Assembly: GCA_002077045.2 (NCBI GenBank)
Contig: KZ111171.1
Coordinates: 97,816 to 161,815 of the forward strand
DNA from: Rachicladosporium sp. CCFEE 5018
Taxonomy: Eukaryota > Ascomycota > Dothideomycetes > Cladosporiales > Cladosporiaceae
Length of the DNA stretch: 64,000 bases
Reading direction: 5' to 3'
The notes beneath the pieces were generated by a model, which was not told the DNA's origin, did not search any database, and was given only the letters and a program-made list of their open reading frames with translations. Positions 42,276 through 51,422 of the stretch are shown piece by piece (within the stretch, counting starts at the first letter, position 1; every line of letters starts with the position of its first letter). Made by a program: the position numbers and the translations under genes.

Positions 42276-44239
42276 ATGGCTGACGGATGGGGTGCTCCCG
42301 CCGCAGGCGCTGTCGTCGAGCCCTGGGGCGCACCAACTGTTGCTGAGAGCCACGACGACCCTACGCCAGCGGATGACTCAGTCAACGACATGGTCTCAAG
42401 CGCTGTGGCCAATCCTCCACTCACTGATGCCAACAGCGAGGAGTACAAGCTCAAGGCGGCCGAGGCTGGCTGGGGTGCAAAGATGCCTGTTGACTACGAG
42501 ATCTACAACCAGCGCGGCGGTGACTTCGCTGATTACATGGGCAAGGGTGCTGTGTACGAGTGGAGCGACGACTTCGGCGATGTGGCGCCAGAGCTGCCTG
42601 AGCTTGAGCAGCACCTCTTTGGTGGGGATTTTCGCATCCGCCGTGGCGGCAACTACAAGGCCTTGGAGATGCAGGTAAGTACTGAGGGTCCCAAGGCTCT
42701 CGCGCCTGCCCGCACTGTAAGTACTTCCTGACTCCACCTCCAATCAACTCCTTTGACTGACGTCCATCTAGTTCCCCACCACTGGTCTTCATCCGGTGAT
42801 GCTTGACAACGTTGTCAACAAGTGCCAGTACCCTGAGCCGACGCCGATTCAACAATACACAATTCCCGCGGTGCTGCAAGGCAACGATGTCATCGCAGTT
42901 GCTCAGACTGGTAAGTCAGTCACAATCTCTTGCATCTTGCACACTTGCTGACAAGAGTTTAGGCTCTGGCAAGACTGCAGCATACCTCATTCCCGTCTTA
43001 TCACGCTTGATGGGCAAGGCGAAGAAGCTGTGCGCTCCCAAGGCTCGCCCTCAAGGTCCCGGTGTTCGCGCTGAGCCTCTCGTGATCATCGTCGTACCTA
43101 CCCGCGAGCTCGCAATCCAGGTGTTCGACGAGACTCGTCGGCTCTGTTACCGCAGCATGCTCCGGCCCGTGGTTGCTTACGGCGGTCTCCCACTCGGTCA
43201 ATGTCTCGACGAGCTTTCGAAGGGATGCGACATCCTCATCGCTTCGCCCGGTCGTCTATGCGACCTTATGGAGCGTCCAGCAGCTCTCACTATGTCGAGA
43301 ATCAAGTACACCATCCTCGATGAGGCCGACGAGATGTTGCACGATGACTGGCAGGAAGAGCTGGGCAAAATCATGGCCGGGGGCGACGCCAACGAGGACG
43401 CCGACCATACATACCTCATGTTTTCCGCCACCTTCCCCGCGCCACTCCGCAAGCTCGCTCGCGAGTACATGGCAGACGATCATTACGTCCTCCGTGTCGG
43501 CCGTGCTGGTTCGACCCACAAGAACGTTCAGCAGAACGTCATCTATGTCGACAGGGACCGTAAGCGCGACGCGCTCTTCGATCTTCTGTACACGAGCGAT
43601 CCAGCGAGGACCCTCATCTTCTGCAATTCCAAGGCTGCTGTCGACCAGGTGGATGACTTCCTATACAACCGCCACCTTCCCACCACCTCGATTCATTCCG
43701 GTCGCTCGCAACGTGAGCGCGAGGACTCCATCCGTGCCTTCCGCTCTGGCAAGGCGCCCATCCTCATCGCCACTGGCATCTCTTCTCGCGGCTGGGACGT
43801 TGCCAACATCGCGCACGTCATCAACTACGACCTGCCTTCCGCCATGCACGGCGGTATCAATGAGTATGTCCACCGCATCGGTCGCACTGCTCGCATGGGT
43901 CACAAGGGACTGGCCACCTCTTTCTACAACGATCGTGACGAGGAGCTTGCCCAGGCTCTTGTTAATGTGCTCGCGGAGAGCGGCAGCGATATCCCTGAGT
44001 TCCTTGCTCACCTACAGCCTGAGGAGGGTACAGCCATCGCTTTCGATGATGACTCCGAGGATGAGGCAGAGGGTGGTGCTGGCTTTGGTGCCGCTGAGGA
44101 TGGTGATGGCATGGATGCTGCGGCTGGGGAGACGGGTGGTTCTGGTGCTGAGTCCGCTTGGGGGGTTGCTGCCACTGTGGAGAACGATGGTGCTTTCGCT
44201 GCCGATGCCGATACTACGGCTGCAGCATCTGCGTGGTGA
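42276..44239 (+). CDS. DEAD-box ATP-dependent RNA helicase, DED1/DDX3-like, with WG motifs
   Basis: Three exons (42276-42674, 42772-42910, 42963-44239) encode 604 aa. The helicase core is complete: Q motif region (YPEPTPIQQYTIPAVLQGND), motif I AQTGSGKT (split by intron 2), Ia PTRELAIQ, Ib SPGRL, II DEAD in LDEADEM, III SAT, IV TLIFCNS, V ATGISSRGWDVANI and VI YVHRIGRTAR. Motif V carries SRGWD where most family members have ARGLD. The order and FPxTGLHPVMLDNV resemble the DED1/DDX3/Vasa group, which remodels mRNA 5' leaders in translation initiation. N- and C-termini contain repeated Trp motifs (DGWGAP, EPWGAP, AGWGAK, SAWGVA, ASAW) in an Ala/Asp/Glu-rich context. The protein is likely cytoplasmic. 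Confidence 0.93.
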
Positions 44240-44633
44240 GTAGCATCATGCAACATGTAATGATGGGGCACACCGGGTGGTAGGATAGCAGGCTGGGATA
44301 GTGATGGCCAAGGCTTGATCAAGCATGGTTGATGGCACAGCTCATGATGGCCTACACGAGTTGAATGTAGCATAGAAGACAATGCTAAAATAGAATGACA
44401 CCGACTCTGTCGCATGACACCGACCAAATCTCGTCGTAAGCACACAATGAGCATGTGCAAGTATGGCAGAACTCGTATGTGCGCTTAATGCCGTACTTGG
44501 AAACTCCTCTCTCTCACTATCAGTGAAGCCTTCGTCATGCGCAATGGCAACGTACCAGTTAAAAAGCGCTGGCGCTCGAGCAGTCAAGGAGACCTGGGCT
44601 GAGCTCACACGCTCCAGTCCGAGTCTACAGATG
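44240..44633. other. Convergent intergenic region
   Basis: These 394 bp lie between convergent stops. No gene or strong terminator-like feature was seen. Confidence 0.4.
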
Positions 44634-46424
44634 TTATCCTATCCAGACAATGCCACCTCCGCCGCGACTTCTGTACAGATCCTCATCCACCTTTTGCTTC
44701 GCCAGGCGCATTCTCAGCTCGGCGACGTGTCGCAGTTGACCAACTGTAGAGTCTTCGTACACATCATTTCTGCCGCCACTGCCACCGAACCAACCCCTCC
44801 AGTCCAGCCAGCCTGCGCTCGTACCTCGAGCGCTCTCGCTCGCGCCACCTGGGCCCGCCATACGCTGCTGCAGCATTGTCTCCCAATTCGCGACACCAGT
44901 GCTCAAGCACGCTTTACACTTGATCCGCTCGGCTTCTGAGAGCGGGCGCGCTCCTTGCTTGGTATCGAGAGCGGCTTCTGCTATCGTCACTGCCTGACGT
45001 GTCCAAGCGAGACCTTCAGATGAAGTCGGGGAGCTCGCAGAAAGTATCTCGCCGATGTAGAGCATCAGCTCGCTCTCCTCGCAACCAGGCTCCATTGACG
45101 GACGAGTGAACGGCTCGTCACCGGTTTGTGATGGGACAGCCATCATTCGCGTCTGGAAGAGGCCAACGATTGACTGTGAGAGGGCGTCCAGTCCGGCGCT
45201 TTCACTGGCATTCGTAGTCGTACCATCTGTGGGTGCATTGCGTGGAGAGCTCTCTATGATCAATGGAGTAGTGCTGCGAGCGCGCAGGATCGAGAGCAGC
45301 ATTGGTAGCGCAGAGCTTTCGTCACCAGTGCGTGCGCGATGCACTGCGAGAGCCTTCGTCGCTGAGAGGAGATTCGACGACATGACTGCAGCGCCTGCGT
45401 CCGATGTGCGAGCGCTTAGTACCGAAGTCACTTTGTCGATGATGCCGTCCTGTAACGGCAGCGCAGCGAGAGCGATATCGACTCCCCATTTGTATACCTC
45501 GCCTGCTGTCTGCGGTGTGCCCTGCAATTCGAGCCAATTGGCGTATCGCCAGACAGCATCTAGACGCTGCTGCGTTGAAAAGCCACGACCTGTCAGGACT
45601 CTCATGTAGAACACTTCTGGAGCCTCGAACGCGGGTGCCATATCCTCCTCGCGAGGAGGTTTACCCAGGTAAGATGGAAGTGGCCGTGGATCAGGGTGTG
45701 AAGGCCCTACCACGACCTCCCTAGGGTATACCAGACCACGGCTCTTATCGACCACCATGTCGTGCAATTGTTCGGCGGCTTCGGCACAACCCATGAGCAC
45801 CTCAAAATACCCAGCACGCCACTGCTCACTCTTCCCCGTGATGTCGTAGCCTGCCCTCCCCACATCTGCGATCGATATCCCTTCTCCGTCTACTAGCTCA
45901 ACAACTCCCCTTGCATCCTTGCCTTCCTCCAGTCGCAAAAGGGCGGCGAGATATGTCGACGCCACTTTCGCCCAGTCCACCCTGCCAGTGCCTGCACGAT
46001 CGTCGCGGTCGAATCTTGCCCCCCTCAGCAAATTCCTCGTGAAGAAGGACCATTCGGCTGGCGTAGGTCGACTGCGCTCATCCGTCTCGATCTGCCAGCC
46101 AAAGTAGGCAATGCCAGTGAGTACCAGGACGGTCCAGCCAATGGCGGTCCATCGTGCAGCAAGCCACAGCTGGTCCTTGACGTAGACTCGATTTTCGGTA
46201 CTCAACAAGCGTAGGACATGTTGATCGAATGGCGACGCTCGTCTTGCGAACGATGGCTGGGCTAGATATGGAAGCTGGGGGCGTGGCGTGTGCCGAGCAA
46301 CGAGGAGGAGCTGCGAGTTCTGCGTGAAGAGGCGCGATTTGGAGGGGGAGGATAACAAGTTGGGTGGTCGAGGACGTCGCAGGTTCGGTATTCGCGAAAG
46401 GCGTAAAAGTCTCTTCGATAGCAT
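44634..46424 (-). CDS. Conserved mitochondrial TPR-like membrane protein (often mislabelled 'MFS maltose permease')
   Basis: A single exon encodes 596 aa. The open frame extends five codons further to a TTG, so the ATG at 46424 is used. The N-terminus is a long Arg-rich presequence (MLSKRLLRLSRIPNLRRPRP). One membrane helix follows at about residues 95-115 (AIGWTVLVLTGIAYFGWQIE) after VYVKDQLWLAARW. The soluble C-terminal part is helical and TPR-like: PEVFYMRVLTGRGFSTQQRL, AVWRYANWLELQGTPQTAGE, and ISQ-like AWTRQAVTIAEAALD. The layout suggests an inner-membrane protein facing the intermembrane space or matrix, as for similar fungal proteins that databases name as permeases without any transporter helices. 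The function is unknown. It shares a 227-bp divergent promoter with the VMA22-like gene. Confidence 0.8.
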   Translation of the reverse strand: MLSKRLLRLSRIPNLRRPRPPNLLSSPSKSRLFTQNSQLLLVARHTPRPQLPYLAQPSFARRASPFDQHVLRLLSTENRVYVKDQLWLAARWTAIGWTVLVLTGIAYFGWQIETDERSRPTPAEWSFFTRNLLRGARFDRDDRAGTGRVDWAKVASTYLAALLRLEEGKDARGVVELVDGEGISIADVGRAGYDITGKSEQWRAGYFEVLMGCAEAAEQLHDMVVDKSRGLVYPREVVVGPSHPDPRPLPSYLGKPPREEDMAPAFEAPEVFYMRVLTGRGFSTQQRLDAVWRYANWLELQGTPQTAGEVYKWGVDIALAALPLQDGIIDKVTSVLSARTSDAGAAVMSSNLLSATKALAVHRARTGDESSALPMLLSILRARSTTPLIIESSPRNAPTDGTTTNASESAGLDALSQSIVGLFQTRMMAVPSQTGDEPFTRPSMEPGCEESELMLYIGEILSASSPTSSEGLAWTRQAVTIAEAALDTKQGARPLSEAERIKCKACLSTGVANWETMLQQRMAGPGGASESARGTSAGWLDWRGWFGGSGGRNDVYEDSTVGQLRHVAELRMRLAKQKVDEDLYRSRGGGGIVWIG

Positions 46425-46651
46425 CTCCACGTACGTCAAATGCTTTGTATCTTCCTTCTAGAGGCCAGTCTCTCAGATGATGTCGATATAGACCCCGAGC
46501 TCCATGTGCTCGTGCCGATCCGTCACCTTTACCGCAACGTTTGACGCCACCACTGAAACTGCTATGCACCAAGGCATGTCAGTGTGGAAACCGAGTCGTT
46601 ACAACAGTATGTCAAGCAACGTATCAACGCGAGAGCACGCACGCCGATGCC
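46425..46651. promoter_or_regulatory. Divergent promoter, mitochondrial protein / VMA22-like
   Basis: This is a compact 227-bp gap between divergent starts. No motif was assigned. Confidence 0.4.
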
Positions 46652-47380
46652 ATGACTACAGTACTTCAGGACGAGCGGGCATTGCTTGATCGGTTAGATC
46701 ACTGCTGGGTATTGTATCTGGCTCTATTGGACAATTACACGGCAGCACAGCGGCAGATACAAGACCACTGCTCACTTGGATTCCTGGCACTGGCCAGAGC
46801 CAATGCACGCGCCCCTCCCGGCCGGCGATATGGTCAGGACTGGTATGATGGTCGGATGAAGGCAACTTGTCGCGTATCTATCGAGGACGGCGATTCTCAT
46901 CAGAAGTCCGAAACGACACCAACGCTCCCAAAGCTTGTCATCAGATCGCAAAGGTCTTCCAACATCGACAGTACAAGTGTGAAGGCACAATATGGATCGT
47001 CGGGCAACGAGGACCGTCCATCTGGTCAGCATCTTCCAACGCCTCCTGGTACTCCCAGAAAGGACAAAGTACCCCTAGCATCAAGCGACAGTCGTGGCAC
47101 TGGCAACACTTCAGACACCACTTTCGGAGATCCCCTTAGGTGGTATGGGATTCTCACAGCTCCAGATCTGCGACGTGCACAAGCAGCCTTCACGGAGCTG
47201 ATAGGCGAACACACTGAGACCGCGACTGATGCTGGCCACGATGGATCAAACGACTCAGTCCGACTACCGAACGCGATCTTGACGGCGACCACGGCTTCGC
47301 GCGGTCTGCGCGAGCTTGACGCTGAGATCCGAAGATTGAGGAAATCGGTACAACGGACGCGAAAGCTGAATGCCGTATGA
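46652..47380 (+). CDS. VMA22: V-ATPase assembly factor VMA22 / CCDC115-like
   Basis: A single exon encodes 242 aa from the ATG at 46652; the frame is open further upstream, but similarity begins here. The N-terminal helix pair (LLDRLDHCWVLYLALLDNY, then TAAQRQIQDHCSLGFLALAR) and the signature RYGQDWYDGRMKA are typical of fungal VMA22/CCDC115 proteins. After a variable Ser-rich linker come DPLRWYGILTAPDLRRAQAA and a C-terminal coiled coil (LRELDAEIRRLRKSVQRTRK). In yeast Vma22 works with Vma12 and Vma21 in the ER to assemble the V0 sector of the vacuolar proton pump. There are no membrane helices, in agreement with a peripheral ER protein. Confidence 0.85.
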   Translation: MTTVLQDERALLDRLDHCWVLYLALLDNYTAAQRQIQDHCSLGFLALARANARAPPGRRYGQDWYDGRMKATCRVSIEDGDSHQKSETTPTLPKLVIRSQRSSNIDSTSVKAQYGSSGNEDRPSGQHLPTPPGTPRKDKVPLASSDSRGTGNTSDTTFGDPLRWYGILTAPDLRRAQAAFTELIGEHTETATDAGHDGSNDSVRLPNAILTATTASRGLRELDAEIRRLRKSVQRTRKLNAV

Positions 47381-47798
47381 GAGGGTGGGCTAAACTTTCG
47401 CCTGTGATATACGAGGCGCGTGACATTGGTTTCGTGTTTACGCGTCAGGAGCGATGTCGCTGCGTCGAGCATCTGCGCTGCCACTTTAATCTTTGCGCAT
47501 GGCGCGTAGCAATCCATGGCGCTGCGTACATGTATGCGTTGTTAGCGATCGCCGTACTCATTCTGGTGTTTGCAACTGCCATCGTGCCATCTCCTGGTGC
47601 CATCCGTTACGACTTCACACGAGGAAAGCTGGCAAACGACGATAGCCTCTTGTAGCAGTAGTCGATTGCTTCTAATCACAAGCTTCGCTAACAGACAGCA
47701 CTACATTTGATTGCTGAGTGGCTCGAAGTTGTTGTACCAAAGCACCCATGCAGACTGCCGATCTGTTTCGCAACAGCTAAACTAGGTCAGTCTTTGGC
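47381..47798. other. Intergenic region
   Basis: There are 418 bp between co-directional genes. A short frame with a hydrophobic stretch (YMYALLAIAVLILVFATAIV, within 47377-47655) overlaps it but has no support as a gene. Confidence 0.35.
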
Positions 47799-50700
47799 AT
47801 GGCATTATTCGACAGCATGATGGCAAAGAGGCGACCGTCAAGGCTTCGGACACGAGGCGCCATTGCTATGGTCTTCAACATCCTTCTTGGACTGTTTTTT
47901 CTGATCTCATCACATGGAGCCGTGGTGGCATCTTATGGGTCCCTCCACGATTCCAAAGTAGCTAGTTCCCATGCACGGCGAGGTTCCCCAGAAGCGTGGG
48001 CCGTGGACACAGATTTGCCGACTCTCCAACACGGTGATAGAGCGTCGTCCATCGACTCCAGTGTCGTCGGCTTACGAAGGGATGACATTTCGATCAGACG
48101 GGATCCTGCGAAGTCAGCGACTAGTCAGGTGGACTACGGTGCTCTGTACGAAAGCGATCGGCACTTCGACCTGTTCCAGGCAAAGCAAGTTGGCCACTGG
48201 CTGGGCACCTACGTGAACGCTACGATCGATTCGGGCTGTGCGCTCGAGAGCAGTTGGAGCGATTTTGCTGCTCTTGATGCACATGGATGGGTCGAGCAAC
48301 GAGCGAACAACAAGACGGACTCTGCGGTGTCTGACGCCGTCAAAGCCTTCTTCAATACCGTCAAGTCGGCCCTTGTGCTTACAGACCGAGTGGAAGACGT
48401 TGCAATTGCGAATTGGCAGCACAGTCGAGCGACGACGATCAGAGGAATTATATACCAGCCGACCCACGGTTACTATGATCAGGCCTATAGTAGGAGCATG
48501 ATCATGGTCATGGATCTGGACAGTCCCATGCAAGCGGGGCCGCAACAGTACCCGCCATTGGGCGACAGCCACTATCCCATCGCAAAGCTGAGGACCTGGA
48601 GCGACATCACCTTCCTGACATTCAGAAAGTACTGCGAGGATCACTCATTCGCCGTGGCCGACTTGCAGGCTGTCGCACATAGATCAATAGCCAACCCGCA
48701 GACTATGCAAATCCTGGAAGCGCTACTCGGCAAGGACAAGCCATCTTTTGAGCATGCGAAGGTGCTGTATGGCGAAGATCTCGCTGCTCTGATTGCCACG
48801 CCATCGGGCCAGGGCTCTGTGTGGCTAATCACGCAACACAAGGCTGCTCTCGGTGAGCGAGGCATCACTAGCGCTCGGATTTGGTATCAGAACGGCTGGC
48901 ATATTATCTTTCTCTTTGGACAGCCTACTTTCCCTTCGCAGCTACACCACCGAGGTTCGCTGTCCGCTCCAAGACTTGCGCATGGTCTACTGGACGGCTC
49001 TGTCGCACTTGGTGGCCTCGAGTTTTCAGCTCTCGTGCCTAGGCGCCTTGATGTTGACGCGGATGCCGCACTTCAGCATGAAACTATCGCCCGGCAAAGA
49101 CTACCGCCACGTATTGACTTGGTGTACTTTCCGGATGCCCAATACGCCAGGTTCGTCGCTAAGGGTAAGTCTCTAGATGGTGCCCTACAGTCAGCGTTTA
49201 ATTGTCTACCTGACACCACCTACACCAAACTCAGTCAATTGCAAGACTGGGGCTGGGAGAATCCTCTGAGAAAGCAGGTGAACCAAGATGTGCAGGACAA
49301 GACCAGGGACAACGTCTTCCGCTCTGCCCATGTGCAGGCGTCGCAGAAGAAGACTGACAACTTCTGGGCTGTCGATGAGCACATCACGGAAAAGGATAAG
49401 GGTATGACGACGTACTACCCGTCTGGTGCAGTGTACAGTAATCAGTACAACTCCCGCCTCATAATCGCAGTAGCAAACTTCGGCCCGGCAGAGAAGGGTC
49501 ATCTGATGACACCTCCCGTGACAGGAGATCCAAATCCGTACCCTTTACTATCACATTGGTCAGACGTCGTCTTCCTTGAGTTTCAGGACTTTATGAAAAA
49601 GAACGGCAAAGACACTCGGGACCTGCAAGGACTTTGGCAGAAAGGAATTATAAATCAGGACACTGTCAATCTGATATCGAGGGTTTGCGGGAATGTGAGG
49701 CGAAAGGACGTGAGTTGTTCACCACTAATTGCAATATCGCAACCAGATCTGATAGACTGACAACGAAATTCGTAGGTACCTCAATGGCCGGGCCGAACGT
49801 TTGCATCCGGTACTAACGAATTCGCTGCCCTTTTAGCAACTGACAATGGCGTTGGAGGCGCTTACCTGCTTGGTCAACATCGCGAAGTTCTCGGTCACAG
49901 GTACTTCACTAATGTTACAGTGTTCTATGACGGAGACCCGCACCTCCTGTGGTCGATCGGGACCCTGCAAGACGGAGATGCGAAGAGGGAGCGGAAAGCG
50001 CCACAAGCGATACCGCGTGCCTCCTTGGATCCATGGGAGAGCACAGCGGACGATCTGGTGAAAGAAGCGAAAGAAACCGGCGCATATCTCTCCAGCGTAC
50101 AGAACAAAGATGAGCCCGAACTGGAACAGTGCAATCTCAATCAAAGCAAGTTCCTCGACGTTAAAGCACTGGCTCAGTATGGCTGGAATCTCGGACGAGA
50201 CGACAGATCAAAGGCAACAACCTACCAGTCCATCATTTCAGCATCACGGTCTCTGGGCCTGACCAATTCCGGGAACGCATACAAGTCGAGGCACACCATG
50301 CAGTCACAGGAAGGCGCAACTACGTTCTGGCCGACGGGAGCCGTGTACACGAGTTTCACGATGCGCGGCATCATCGGCGCAGTAAATAACAAGAGTCCAA
50401 TGCATGAAGGCCCGAAGAAAATCCCACCCATCGATGGCAAAAAGGATCCCTTCCCTCCTCTGTCCAGCTGGAGTGATGTAGCTTTCCTGCAATATCCGGA
50501 CTTCTGCAAGAGCGATCCCGGTTGCGTACAGAGCCTGCAAGGCGTGGCACGTGAGTTCGTGATCAACGAATACACCGGCAGGGTAGCAGAGCTGTTGTTT
50601 GGTGAGAAAGGCCCTGGAAAGTGGCCTGGCACTGTGTACAGCCCCGGAGATGATGGGTTCAATATTTTCATGGGGGTGCCGAATGGTAAAGGCGTCACAT

Positions 50701-51152
50701 ATCTGCTGGTAAGTGATCTTCGAGCTGCTAAGGTGAGAGACATGTTGAGCTGACATGACTTCTTGCGTGTTCAGGCTCAGCATCGCAAGCAGTTCACGTG
50801 GAAGGTGGTCGACAAGATCCATGTCTTCAGCAGCCCATCGCGTGTAGATCTGAACATATTTTATCACATCAGCGACCACGGCGCAAGCAGCGCGCACTCT
50901 CGTGGTGTACGTCGACAGGAACCTTCTACTTCACAGACTCCCAATACTATGATCCATCCGAGAGCTTCGTGGCCCGAGAAGCAGGATCCCGAGTCAGCAG
51001 TCACCGCTTCTGGATCCTTGGAGCATGCCGTGAAGGGCAGTGATTCATGGAGTGGGTCTATGGGCGTTGAAACTCTAGTGAGGCGAGTGAAGCGACTAAT
51101 AGGGAAAGTTGTTGGGGGCTGCGGGCCAGGAGGGAGGTGTAGTAGATGGTAG
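47799..51152 (+). CDS. Large secreted protein with three copies of an unrecognised ~230-residue domain
   Basis: Three exons (47799-49709, 49776-50708, 50775-51152) encode 1073 aa with all phases zero. A hydrophobic segment at about residues 24-45 (AMVFNILLGLFFLISSHGAV) after a basic stretch is a signal peptide or signal anchor. The same domain then occurs three times. Shared landmarks in order are a Trp-rich start (SDFAALDAHGW; SQLQDWGW; VKALAQYGW), a YP.GA(V)Y..(Y)-R-(M/L)II-(A/V)V segment, a proline-rich loop (QQYPPLGD; GDPNPYPLL; GKKDPFPPL), WSD(I/V)(T/A/V)FL-(T/E/Q)-(F/Y), a helix with DLQ/SLQ, and a strand ending LITQHK, LLGQHR or LLAQHR. No catalytic motif was recognised. The protein is probably extracellular, and the domain family is unknown to me. 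Confidence 0.8.
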
Positions 51153-51422
51153 ATGAGCTCGCGATACTCATTCCCCCGAAGTTTCGGGCTCGAGGATCAC
51201 CCACAGGCTTGAGCAAGCGAACGAAGTAGCGATATGGACTTGACCACGAGTATGTAGGGATGACATTGGGAAGGACATGACAGTCGGCGTATACACAGCC
51301 CTCAGGCCATATGGAGATGCAGTGATCTACGAAAACCTTCGCCATAACAAAGTAGAAAATCCCATTGGTATCATAAGTCCCCCTTCCTTCCCCTCCCTCC
51401 CATCCCCTGCCGTCAGACCACC
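51153..51422. other. Convergent intergenic region
   Basis: This 270-bp gap separates convergent 3' ends. A long pyrimidine/C-rich strand begins at about 51380 and continues into the neighbouring gene's 3' end. Confidence 0.4.

Noticed and set aside
43173..44243. 356-codon ORF overlapping the helicase
   Set aside because: It is a frame-shifted shadow of the DEAD-box gene, which carries all conserved motifs.
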